Below, piece after piece: positions 1-7,675 of a stretch of DNA of 9,823 nt (its first letter is position 1; every line of letters begins with the position of its first letter). A model generated the notes under the pieces. The model did no database searches and was not told the DNA's origin. It was given only the letters and a program-made list of their open reading frames with translations. Source of the DNA: NAK82 sp036172345 (lineage in GTDB: Bacteria > Chloroflexota > Anaerolineae > 4572-78 > NAK82); NCBI GenBank assembly GCA_036172345.1, contig JASFBB010000361.1:1-9823 (forward strand), written 5' to 3'. The position numbers and the translations under genes are program-made.

Positions 1-1816
1 GTTCGTGTGCCATCACATACACTTCTTTATCCGGGAAGAAGAGCTGAAGCTGGATCGTCTCGGGCAGCTCGGCGCGCTCCAAACCCTGGCGGATTGCTTC
101 CATCAGGGGCATTCCTCGTAAAGGAGGGGCTGGCGTCTTGAGAGCAGAGCGCAGCTCCCGAATCGTCGCCTTAGCGTGGTTTAGATCTGACTCGATACGC
201 TCAAGAAAGCGTTCTACATAGGGATACTGCGCCAGCAGCTGTTGATAAAAGTCCTTGTGCTTAAGCAGCTCAATCTGCATGCTTATGGCCCCTAGTGGAT
301 TGTTGAGACGGTGCACAATGTCGCCTGCCAACCCACCTAACTCGGCTAATTTCTGGCTCTCAGAGCGACGTGCACGATCGATCGCTACAGCAGCTTGATT
401 AGCAAATGCCTCCAGAATGCGGGCATGATCGACAGTAAAAGCGCCCAACACAGCACTCTCGATATTGAGCACTCCTAATGCCTCATCACCGACAACTAAC
501 GGCACAGCCAGTTCGCTCTTCATCTCTTCGCCTAGATAACGCTGATAATCTGGATCACGCGCCACGTCAGGCACATAAACGGGTGCCCTGGTGCGTAAAG
601 CCCGTCCTGTGACCGAATGACGTAGAGGAACACGTGTGCCAACACGCTCGTTGCCAGTGGTTTGCTCGATGACTAGATCGTCTCCTTCCGGCCGCAGCAC
701 TTGACCAAATGAGGTATCCACACATGCCAGAGCTTCACGTAACAGCTCTAACAGCCGGGGTCGGTCGAGATGAGTCAATGCCTCCGCCAGCTCTTCCGAC
801 CGATCCTCTACCAGAGCCAGTAGACATCCTCGCTGTTCTTCGCTGAAACCACAGAGGCGGGGGGTCTCGACATTTAGGATCCCGATAATACCCCCTTCGC
901 GGTGGATCGGCACAGCAAATTCCGCACAGATACTGGCCTTATCCGCTTCGAGTGCACGTTTGTAACGGGGTCGTTCAGTGCGATGAGGTATCAGCTCACT
1001 CGTCCAACCGGTTTCACCCACCTTGGCGTGCACAACCAGGTAATCTGGTCGGGTCACATCGGGTACAATAACAGGCTTGAGATGCTGGATGGCTAAACCG
1101 CAAACGCTATCGTTGATATCCACTGTCAAGTTCAGGTCTTCGGGAGGCTGATTGGTGGTAAAGCGCACGGTCAGAACGTCTCCATGGCGCAACAACACCT
1201 GGCCAAAACGACCTTGTACGAGCCTCAGAGCGTGGGTCAACACCGAATGCAGCACTTCATCTAGGTCGGTTTGACGCGAGAGATCAAGTCCCACGCTGCT
1301 TAGCGCTGCCGCTTCTTGACGCGAGCGCGCTAGTGCTATGGCAGCAGCTACCTGACCGCTGAGCAAGCTAAGTGCTTCGATATGATGGACCGTGAAAGCA
1401 TTTTTACGACAACTTTCTATGTTGAATGCTCCAATCGCCTCATCGCCAATGAGCAGCGGAATCACCAGCTCACTCTGCATTCCCTCGCCTGTCGGAGCCT
1501 TATAAATGCGTCGCCACTCTTCAGGCATAGCGTTTAGGTCAGGCACGTTAATGGGACCTTTGTGCAGCATGCTAAGGCCACTCAAGCAGTCGGTGATCAG
1601 AAAGATGCGCCCCACATCGTCGCTATGCTGATGATCTGCAGCTACGATGCGCAACCAATCCCCCTCTTTGAGTAACATCCAGCCAACGTCGAACTCCAAC
1701 ACATCCAACGTCTGATCCAACACATACTGGAAAAAGCGCACCAAGTCGATCTGAGGCTTAAGCAACTCGCGCATCAAATTCTGGCTGATGCGAATCAGGT
1801 CCTGGCTCTCTAACAT
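1..1816 (-). CDS. Multi-GAF sensor histidine kinase, C-terminus cut off by the window edge
   Basis: Cytoplasmic sensor kinase of a two-component system. The frame is open for 605 codons from an ATG at 1816 to the left edge. Three GAF domains lie at about residues 22-163, 183-345 and 350-485, each ending in the usual IGAFNIES/IGILNVE/LGVLNIES strand. A dimerisation/phosphoacceptor (HisKA) helix follows with the H-box DIVHRLNNPLGA, which places the autophosphorylated histidine at residue 502 (bases 311-313). The visible part ends at the start of the HATPase domain; the N, G1 and G2 boxes lie outside the window. No transmembrane segment or signal peptide is visible, so it probably senses a cytoplasmic signal. 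A GGAG ribosome binding site (1823-1826) sits 6 bases before the ATG. The start overlaps the response-regulator stop by 7 bases, so that regulator is the likely partner. I see no clear bilin-binding cysteine motif, so the ligand is unknown. Confidence 0.93.
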   Translation of the reverse strand, partial: MLESQDLIRISQNLMRELLKPQIDLVRFFQYVLDQTLDVLEFDVGWMLLKEGDWLRIVAADHQHSDDVGRIFLITDCLSGLSMLHKGPINVPDLNAMPEEWRRIYKAPTGEGMQSELVIPLLIGDEAIGAFNIESCRKNAFTVHHIEALSLLSGQVAAAIALARSRQEAAALSSVGLDLSRQTDLDEVLHSVLTHALRLVQGRFGQVLLRHGDVLTVRFTTNQPPEDLNLTVDINDSVCGLAIQHLKPVIVPDVTRPDYLVVHAKVGETGWTSELIPHRTERPRYKRALEADKASICAEFAVPIHREGGIIGILNVETPRLCGFSEEQRGCLLALVEDRSEELAEALTHLDRPRLLELLREALACVDTSFGQVLRPEGDDLVIEQTTGNERVGTRVPLRHSVTGRALRTRAPVYVPDVARDPDYQRYLGEEMKSELAVPLVVGDEALGVLNIESAVLGAFTVDHARILEAFANQAAVAIDRARRSESQKLAELGGLAGDIVHRLNNPLGAISMQIELLKHKDFYQQLLAQYPYVERFLERIESDLNHAKATIRELRSALKTPAPPLRGMPLMEAIRQGLERAELPETIQLQLFFPDKEVYVMAHE

Positions 1817-2730
1817 GAACCGCTCCGGCTCACACGCCGCGGGACTGGAGGATGAAACGCGTCGGCGAATGACTTATTCAGGACGGGACACACCGCTCCC
1901 TCAAAATGGGAAGAGGTAAGGTGGGTGATGGGCTCGCCTACCTGGGCGCCATGCCATCCAGCACCAAAAGGCGCCCGTTCCAGTGAGCAAGCAAAGAGCT
2001 CTCGGCGTCCCAGGCGTATCACTACGGGTTCACCCAGCGCGCGACTCCACAGGTAGCTTTCCAATGCCAGCACCCTGCGCGTCTCATCGCGAATAACCAG
2101 GGTGTCATTTGTTCCGTGTAGCCAAGGATAGAGAGGTCGGCTGAATTTGCCCAAGAAGGGCCGTAGTTCTACTATGCCGGCGCCTTTGAGCAACATCTGT
2201 ACATCACGTCCGTTGAGTCCTTTGAAAACGCGAAAAGGCGACACTAGCCACTTTTGACGCGTGGCAATACGTCGCGCCTCAAGCACGGCTTGTTCGATCC
2301 GCCTAAGGCTCTCGTCCAACGAACCTGTTTTATCAATTGTGCCACGGATGAACGCTGCCGATCGATATTGACGTGCCAGATCGTCGGGACTGGTCGCGCG
2401 CTTGGCAACAAAGTCGAAGACTCCGTAGGACATAAAAGTGGGCAGCATGTCAGCTGTGGCATAAGCGGACGAGACGATGGCCATGGTGCCCTCATACAGC
2501 TCCCAAACGCGTTGTAACACCTGGATGCCTTGCACGTTGTCTCGGTCCAGGTCGTCCAAGCGGATGTCGACGATGACGACGTGAAAGAACCGCCGATCTA
2601 GGCTTTCGAGTGCTTGCGTCAGATTAGCGGCTACATAGACTGAGTAGCCTGCCTCGCTGAGCATCTCCTGGTAGATAGCACACCAGCTTGGGCTATCCTC
2701 CACGACAAGGATATTGACGTTCTCGTTCAT
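1810..2730 (-). CDS. Response regulator with receiver domain and unrecognised C-terminal output region
   Basis: 306 residues. Residues 1-125 form a CheY-like receiver: acidic pair E11/D12 (VVEDS), phospho-acceptor D55 (VIVDIRL), switch serine at 87/88 (VSSAYA) and the conserved lysine K110 (FVAKRA). The loop after D55 is about five residues longer than in CheY. Residues 126-306 match no output domain I can name. There is no helix-turn-helix, GGDEF, EAL, HD-GYP or AAA+ signature. The region holds a helical linker rich in charged residues (about 138-160), then a segment starting near SPFRVFKGLNGRDVQ, and a Cys- and Pro-containing tail. It could be a protein-interaction output or a family-specific regulatory domain. 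A strong Shine-Dalgarno (GAGGGGAG, 2737-2744) lies 6 bases before the ATG. The start overlaps the dehydrogenase stop in an ATGA, and the stop overlaps the kinase start. It is presumably phosphorylated by the downstream GAF kinase. Confidence 0.9.
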   Translation of the reverse strand: MNENVNILVVEDSPSWCAIYQEMLSEAGYSVYVAANLTQALESLDRRFFHVVIVDIRLDDLDRDNVQGIQVLQRVWELYEGTMAIVSSAYATADMLPTFMSYGVFDFVAKRATSPDDLARQYRSAAFIRGTIDKTGSLDESLRRIEQAVLEARRIATRQKWLVSPFRVFKGLNGRDVQMLLKGAGIVELRPFLGKFSRPLYPWLHGTNDTLVIRDETRRVLALESYLWSRALGEPVVIRLGRRELFACSLERAPFGAGWHGAQVGEPITHLTSSHFEGAVCPVLNKSFADAFHPPVPRRVSRSGSC

Positions 2731-3818
2731 TGCTGGCTCCCCTCGATTGGGATTCCATTGGGGTATAACACAACTTTGACCGCCTGACCTTCCTTGAGCA
2801 AGTGAAATCCTTCCTCGAATTGTTCCAGAGGCAAGCGATGGGTAATAAGCGGTTCCAGCTGCACCGCGCGTGAGGCGAGCAATTCACACGCAGTGAACCA
2901 CGTCTGGTAAAGATGGCGGCCGTAGATCCCATGCAAAGTCGCCCCTTTCAACACGAGATGATTGGACCAATCAAACTCAACCGGCTGAGCTGGTAGACCG
3001 AGTGCCACCAAGTGCCCGTTGTTTTTCAAGACGGTTCCGGCCAGAGTAATGGCAGAGGGATGTCCAGACATCTCCAATACCACATCCGCACCCAGTCCAT
3101 CGGTTATCTCGAAGATCTGCTCGGCGAGGTCAGGTTGCGTCGCATCCAGTATCGCATCCCGTGTGGAGCGTCGTGCATCGGTATGCAATGACAGCACCTG
3201 CTGGGCCATTTGACGGCGATAAGGATGAACTTCGCTTCCGATAACACATCGCGCCCCTGCGACGCGCGCAATAGCGAGCGCCATCAGCCCCTGAGGACCC
3301 AAACCGGTGATCAACACAGTTTTGCCAAAGAGATCAACACATTGCGCTGTATCTAATGCGTTCCCGAAGGGCTCTATAAAAGCAGCCACTTCAATGGAAA
3401 GAGGGTGAGGCTTGAGAAAGACATTTTCAGCAGGCACAGCGATGTACTCAGCAAAGCACCCTGGACGATCAAACCCGATGCCAGCCATTTCTTGGCACAA
3501 GTGTGGTACCCCATTTAGACAGTAGTAGCAGGTGCCACACACGACATGGCTTTCGACTGCGACAATGTCGCCCACAGCGGCGGTGGTCACCTGTTCTCCT
3601 ATCTGCTCAACACGGCCACAGAACTCATGGCCCACTACCATGCCATCGGGAATACGTTCGCGGAAGACGGGATCATCATCATAAATGTGCAGATCGCTCC
3701 CACAGATTGAAGCGGCTAGGACTCGCACCAGAACATCATGTGGGCCTATCTCAGGGATAGGGGCGTCGGTAACATAGCACAGACCCACTTTGCCATAGGG
3801 TTTTACCAAGGCTTTCAT
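2727..3818 (-). CDS. tdh: Zinc-dependent L-threonine 3-dehydrogenase-like oxidoreductase
   Basis: 363 residues, a typical length for medium-chain zinc dehydrogenases. Catalytic zinc residues are visible: C39 (SICGSD) with H64-E65 (VVGHE). The structural zinc set is C94, C97, C100 and C108. The Rossmann glycine motif is GLGPQG at 172-177, and an acidic residue follows the second strand (GSEVHPYR), which favours NAD+ over NADP+. Stretches typical of the Tdh family are RPGCFAEY, PFGNALDTA, LEMSG, IYGRHLYQTW and ITHR near the C-terminus. Tdh oxidises L-threonine to 2-amino-3-ketobutyrate, which Kbl or spontaneous decay then processes; no kbl is in the window. The residue two after the zinc cysteine is Ser41, where the Tdh proteins I recall have Thr, so another polyol or hydroxy-acid substrate cannot be excluded. 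A GGGGAAG ribosome binding site lies 6 bases before the ATG. The stop overlaps the response-regulator start by 4 bases. Confidence 0.82.
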   Translation of the reverse strand: MKALVKPYGKVGLCYVTDAPIPEIGPHDVLVRVLAASICGSDLHIYDDDPVFRERIPDGMVVGHEFCGRVEQIGEQVTTAAVGDIVAVESHVVCGTCYYCLNGVPHLCQEMAGIGFDRPGCFAEYIAVPAENVFLKPHPLSIEVAAFIEPFGNALDTAQCVDLFGKTVLITGLGPQGLMALAIARVAGARCVIGSEVHPYRRQMAQQVLSLHTDARRSTRDAILDATQPDLAEQIFEITDGLGADVVLEMSGHPSAITLAGTVLKNNGHLVALGLPAQPVEFDWSNHLVLKGATLHGIYGRHLYQTWFTACELLASRAVQLEPLITHRLPLEQFEEGFHLLKEGQAVKVVLYPNGIPIEGSQQ

Positions 3819-3898
3819 ATCGTTCTTCCCCGATTTAGCAAGAATGCGTCAGCAGCAAAACATTATTCTGCAACGCCATCTGTCGAGCGGCGGTTACC

Positions 3899-5389
3899 TC
3901 ACTTTTGGGCAGCGCGACGCAGACGATCGTTGATCGCCAGCCCAAGACCAATTTCGGGAACGAGCTCAGCTACAATAACATCCAGTTGCATAGTATCCAA
4001 TCGATGGAGCGCGGCAAACAAATTGGCTGCCGCTTCGCGCAGGTCGCCTGTGGTCGAGAGCACCTCGACAGCAACAAAACCTTCCGTGCTGGCGGGAATG
4101 GTGAACGATAGTAGTCCACGTCGCAACGCACTCTCTGGAAGGTTTTGACCTTTGAGCAGCAAGGGTGTTCGTGGCGCATAATGATGGGGTAATTGTCCAG
4201 GAGAGACAGGAATTGTCTGCCTCTCTGGGTGGCGTTGTACAGGGCCGACCATACGTTCAATTTCCTCGAGCGGTGTACCACCTGGCCGGAGCAGTGTGAC
4301 GGTGCCGTTCAAGATGGATATTACGGTGGACTCGACTCCGACAGGACAACGGCCGCCATCCAACACCATGTCAACCCTATCACCCAATTGTTGGCGCACG
4401 TGGTCGGCTGTCGTGGGACTGACATGCCCAAAAAGGTTAGCACTCGGAGCTGCTATTGGAACACCCGACTTGCGGATCAGGGCGAGTGCAATCGGGTGGT
4501 CCGGCATCCGAATTGCCACCGTTGGCAACCCCGCAGTGACAATGTCCGGAACAAGGTCGCTTTTCGGGAGCACGAGGGTCAACGGACCCGGCCAGAAGAA
4601 GCGCATCAATGCCTGAGCTTGCTCGGGAAGCCTTGTCACAAGGTCTCTCATCTGGCGCAGCGCAGCTAGGTGCACAATTAAGGGATCAAAATGAGGACGG
4701 CCCTTAATCTCAAAAACACGTGCTACAGCTATAGGATCAAGGGCGTTCGCCCCAAGCCCATAGACGGTTTCTGTGGGGAATGCCACCACCCCGCCGCTCT
4801 TTAAGATCACGGCAGCGCGTTCTATATCTGGCAGGATTTCCTCTCGATGTCGAGACAAGTTCTTCTCCATCAACGATAGTGCTGCATCCCAAATGTCGGC
4901 GGCGAGGAGACAATTGGGGGGCATCGCTGATTGGGGTTGAGCTCCGCGCTCGCTCACGATGTAAATACCCTGTACACCGGCCCCGATGGCACGCTCTACG
5001 TCACCCAAATGATCACTGATCATAAAGGAGTTGGGCAAATCTATTCTATACTCTTCAGCAACCTTGCTCAAGGAGGAAAATGGTGATTTAAGGCGCACTC
5101 CATCTTCTGTTCCCCGATATGGAGAAAGAGGAAGGCATTTAATATGAACACCGTATTGGGCAAGCAGATTGAGGACGTGCTTCTGCAATCGCTCTACTTC
5201 TACTGCAGTGGCCGTTTCATCCGCTTCGTCAGGATAGCTCATAAAAACAAATATCTCATGACTTTTTTGAAGCATGCGTAACCCGAGAATCGTCTCGGGA
5301 GGCAGTTCGACCTCAGAAACATCGCGAAGATGGGCTCGATTCCCAACGAGTATAGTATCCTGAAAGAGAAATACCGCTCGATCCATCAC
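3899..5389 (-). CDS. sua5: Threonylcarbamoyl-AMP synthase (Sua5 type) with an N-terminal degenerate HAD-like domain
   Basis: 496 residues. Sua5/TsaC makes threonylcarbamoyl-AMP from L-threonine, bicarbonate and ATP for the t6A37 modification of ANN-decoding tRNAs. The YrdC domain spans about residues 185-385: VVAFPTETVYGLGANA, KGRP (229-232), FWPGPLTLVL, APSAN (314-318) and GVESTVIS with S354. The linker SPGQLPHHYAPR (396-407) and a C-terminal alpha/beta domain (408-496) mark it as long Sua5 rather than short YrdC/TsaC. The first 150 residues resemble HisB-N/GmhB-type HAD phosphatases: a late motif ISDHLGDVERAIGAG (124-138) and a lysine at 101. However, the motif I DRDGT is reduced to FQDT (9-12), so the usual nucleophile aspartate is missing. 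Start: GTG at 5389 is followed at once by ATG (5384-5386), and either could be used. No strong Shine-Dalgarno is visible. An in-frame stop lies seven codons upstream of the GTG. It is the first gene of the leftward cluster. Confidence 0.92.
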   Translation of the reverse strand: MMDRAVFLFQDTILVGNRAHLRDVSEVELPPETILGLRMLQKSHEIFVFMSYPDEADETATAVEVERLQKHVLNLLAQYGVHIKCLPLSPYRGTEDGVRLKSPFSSLSKVAEEYRIDLPNSFMISDHLGDVERAIGAGVQGIYIVSERGAQPQSAMPPNCLLAADIWDAALSLMEKNLSRHREEILPDIERAAVILKSGGVVAFPTETVYGLGANALDPIAVARVFEIKGRPHFDPLIVHLAALRQMRDLVTRLPEQAQALMRFFWPGPLTLVLPKSDLVPDIVTAGLPTVAIRMPDHPIALALIRKSGVPIAAPSANLFGHVSPTTADHVRQQLGDRVDMVLDGGRCPVGVESTVISILNGTVTLLRPGGTPLEEIERMVGPVQRHPERQTIPVSPGQLPHHYAPRTPLLLKGQNLPESALRRGLLSFTIPASTEGFVAVEVLSTTGDLREAAANLFAALHRLDTMQLDVIVAELVPEIGLGLAINDRLRRAAQK

Positions 5390-5431
5390 CCAAGGTTTGC
5401 TACAAGTCCATCACAAGTCATAGCACGCACC

Positions 5432-5460
5432 ATTATATTCCTGGAACCTGACGATGGGAA
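5432..5460 (-). promoter_or_regulatory. Predicted sigma70-type promoter for the leftward gene cluster
   Basis: On the minus strand a perfect -10 box TATAAT (5437-5432) is preceded by TTCCCA (5460-5455), four of six matches to the -35 consensus, with a 17-base spacer. Transcription would start near 5425, giving a leader of about 36-40 bases before the Sua5 start. This is a pattern match only. Confidence 0.5.
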
Positions 5461-5506
5461 GATCTTTGAGATCACCCAGAGCGTATTACGTTACCTCTGT
5501 CCTCGC

Positions 5507-5535
5507 TTGGTTGCCAAGGATCCCTATGGTATAAT
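5507..5535 (+). promoter_or_regulatory. Predicted extended -10 promoter for the rightward acyl-CoA synthetase gene
   Basis: On the plus strand TGGTATAAT (5527-5535) is a consensus extended -10 element. The hexamer TTGGTT (5507-5512), 17 bases upstream, matches the -35 consensus at only three positions, as extended -10 promoters allow. Transcription would start near 5542, about 30 bases before the GTG at 5572. A short inverted repeat, CTTGG-TTG-CCAAG (5506-5518), overlaps the -35 region and could be an operator, but five-base arms are weak evidence. Confidence 0.5.
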
Positions 5536-5571
5536 CGCGCGCATTCATTTGGTCCTATCAATCATATCGAA

Positions 5572-7617
5572 GTGGAGCGGGCACATTCTATGTACCGTCA
5601 ATATGGCTTTCAATCTCCACGCAGCATCCTCGTGACCACGATCCAAGAAGCAGTCCACGCAGCGAAGGAGATCGGCTTCCCAGTCGCGTTAAAGGTGGCC
5701 TCCCCGGACATCGTCCACAAGACGGACATCGGCGGGGTGATACTTAATCTGAGCAGCGTGGATCAGGTGCGCCAAGCCTTTGACCGTATTGTCTCCGCGG
5801 CACGGGTAGCGTTTCCCCAAGCACGTCTTGAAGGCGTTGAAGTTCAGGAGATGGTGGCCGGTGGCACGGAGATCATCATAGGTCTACTGGACGATGCTCA
5901 GTTTGGCCCGGTGATCATGTTTGGATTGGGGGGCGTGTTCACCGAGGTATTGCGGGATGTGAGCTTCCGGGTATTACCCATCGAGCGCGACGACGCGAGC
6001 CAGATGATCCGCGAGATTCAAGGCTACGCCGTATTGCAAGGCTACCGTGGCCGACAGCCTGTCTCTGAGGAGATGCTGATCGAGCTGCTGATGAATGCCG
6101 CTCGTATGGGAGAAGATTTAGCTGGTCGTCTGCAGTCGGCGGACTTCAACCCAATCGTGGTGTGGGGCGATCAACACCGTGTCCTGGATTGCAAGATGAT
6201 CTGGCACCCAGAATCCAGGCCGACACTGCAACGGGCACAGCCTAATACAGCCTATCTGGATAACTTCTTCAAGGCGAGCAGCGTGGCACTGGTGGGGGCA
6301 TCCGCGACACCTGGTCGGGTGGGCAATGCCGTGCTGGACAGCTTGCTCAACTACGACTATCGCGGCAAAGTCTATCCGATTAATCCCACACGCAACGAGA
6401 TTATGGGTGCCAAGACGTACCCGACACTCCAGGAGGCGCCGGATGATATCGAATTGGTCGTGGCTGCTGTGGAGTTGCGCCTAGTACCTGAGATCATCCG
6501 CACTTGTTCCGCTAAGGGGATCCATAATCTCGTGGTGATCTCCGGCGGCGGCAAGGAGCTAGGAGGTGAGAGGGCAGCATTGGAAGCGGAAGTGCGTCAG
6601 TTAGCACGTGAGCTGGGAGTACGTGTGATCGGCCCCAACTGCATCGGGGTTTTCGACGGTTATACGCGGCTGGACACCTTCTTCCAGATCCAGCAGCGTA
6701 TGGTACGCCCACGACCTGGCAGCATCGCGATGATCACCCAGTCAGGTGCAGTGGGCATCCCGTTTCTGGAGCTAGCCGCAGACTTAGGTTTCAGCAAGTT
6801 CGTCAGCTATGGCAATCGTGCCGATGTGGATGAAGCGGACTTGCTGACCTATCTGGCAGAGGATCCCCAAACCAGCTTGATCGCGATGTACGTAGAAGGA
6901 TTCGAAGACGGGCGCAAATTTTTGGAAGCAGCACGCCGAGTAACCCGCAAGAAGCCAGTGATCATCTTCAAGGTAGGACGTACCGAGCGAGCCGCACGTG
7001 CTTCTATCTCACACACCGGCTTCTTTGGGGGTTCTTATGGTGTGGCGCTGGGCGCCTTCCGACAAGCCGGCGTGGTGCCGGTGGATAGCATCGAAGAGTT
7101 GTTAGCGGTGACCAAGGCATTGGCGATGCAACCACTGGCGAAAGGCAACCGTGTGGCTATGATCAGCAACGGTGCCGGCACTATGGTGCAAGGCATTGAT
7201 CTGTTGAAACCTAACGGACTGGAGATACCCGAGCTGAGCTCCGAATCGCTCGCGCGGCTGCGCCAAGCCTATCCGCCTTATTATATCGTCCAGAACCCGG
7301 TTGACGTCACTGGTTCCGGAACAGCGGTGGACTATGAGGTGGGCATTGAGACTCTGCTGCAGGATGAAAACGTGGATATTGTAATGCCCTGGTTTGTCTT
7401 CCAGGACACACCTTTGGAGGAGGACATCGTCCAGCGGCTGGGCCACTTGAACCATCGCTATGACAAACCGATCCTAGTGGGGACGCTGGGAGGGCCTTAC
7501 ACTATACAGATGTCACAAGCGCTTGAAGCGAAAGGTGTGCCTGTCTTTCAGGGCGTGCGCGATTGGATCGCCGCCGCGCGCGGCTCGTGGCTGGCGGGCC
7601 GGCGTCTAATAAGGTGA
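5572..7617 (+). CDS. ADP-forming acetate/acyl-CoA synthetase, single chain in beta-alpha order
   Basis: 681 residues. This family interconverts acyl-CoA + ADP + phosphate with acid + CoA + ATP, often yielding ATP from acetyl-CoA. The N-terminal ATP-grasp (beta) domain spans about 1-215, with SPDIVHKTDIGGV carrying the swinging histidine H49, FGPVIMFGLGGVFTEVLRDV (111-130) and FNPIVVW. A CoA-binding Rossmann domain follows (about 232-365: SVALVGASATPGRVGNAV, GPNCIGV), then succinyl-CoA-ligase-like domains (about 380-670) with ITQSGAVG and the phospho-histidine motif ISHTG (H481). Both catalytic histidines are present, so it should be active. Many fused members have the alpha part first; here beta leads. 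Start: GTG at 5572 keeps a little more of the family N-terminus. The first ATG in frame is at 5590, with GGAG 12 bases upstream. An in-frame stop at 5467 bounds the choice. argJ follows after 58 bases on the same strand. The preferred acid cannot be read from the sequence. Confidence 0.92.
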   Translation: MERAHSMYRQYGFQSPRSILVTTIQEAVHAAKEIGFPVALKVASPDIVHKTDIGGVILNLSSVDQVRQAFDRIVSAARVAFPQARLEGVEVQEMVAGGTEIIIGLLDDAQFGPVIMFGLGGVFTEVLRDVSFRVLPIERDDASQMIREIQGYAVLQGYRGRQPVSEEMLIELLMNAARMGEDLAGRLQSADFNPIVVWGDQHRVLDCKMIWHPESRPTLQRAQPNTAYLDNFFKASSVALVGASATPGRVGNAVLDSLLNYDYRGKVYPINPTRNEIMGAKTYPTLQEAPDDIELVVAAVELRLVPEIIRTCSAKGIHNLVVISGGGKELGGERAALEAEVRQLARELGVRVIGPNCIGVFDGYTRLDTFFQIQQRMVRPRPGSIAMITQSGAVGIPFLELAADLGFSKFVSYGNRADVDEADLLTYLAEDPQTSLIAMYVEGFEDGRKFLEAARRVTRKKPVIIFKVGRTERAARASISHTGFFGGSYGVALGAFRQAGVVPVDSIEELLAVTKALAMQPLAKGNRVAMISNGAGTMVQGIDLLKPNGLEIPELSSESLARLRQAYPPYYIVQNPVDVTGSGTAVDYEVGIETLLQDENVDIVMPWFVFQDTPLEEDIVQRLGHLNHRYDKPILVGTLGGPYTIQMSQALEAKGVPVFQGVRDWIAAARGSWLAGRRLIR

Positions 7618-7675
7618 TATCGAATTCGATCTAACATATGGTTGACATCCAACTAGGAAGTTAAGGGGGTTCGCG

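Noticed and set aside
1..1816. Phytochrome-like photoreceptor role for the GAF kinase
   Set aside because: No PAS-GAF-PHY layout and no cysteine in the usual bilin-attachment context. The GAF domains look like general small-molecule or redox sensors.
3819..3898. Possible internal promoter or terminator between sua5 and tdh
   Set aside because: An AATAAT on the minus strand lacks a -35 at proper spacing (the nearest TCGACA is only about 13 bases away). The weak GCAG/CTGC pairing has no T-run. Read-through from sua5 into tdh seems simplest.
4193..4669. 158-codon open frame opposite the Sua5 gene, and similar antisense frames at 3738-4148 and 9246-9635
   Set aside because: Shadow frames of well-supported genes. 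Their translations are low in recognisable structure and have no family motifs.
5330..5635. Open frame of 101 codons on the plus strand across the divergent intergenic region
   Set aside because: It runs antisense to the Sua5 start, crosses both predicted promoters and overlaps the acyl-CoA synthetase start in another frame. The translation shows no family features.
7642..7670. Perfect TTGACA (7642-7647) upstream of argJ
   Set aside because: At 16-18 bases downstream there is only the G-rich Shine-Dalgarno region and no -10-like hexamer, so a promoter here is not supported.
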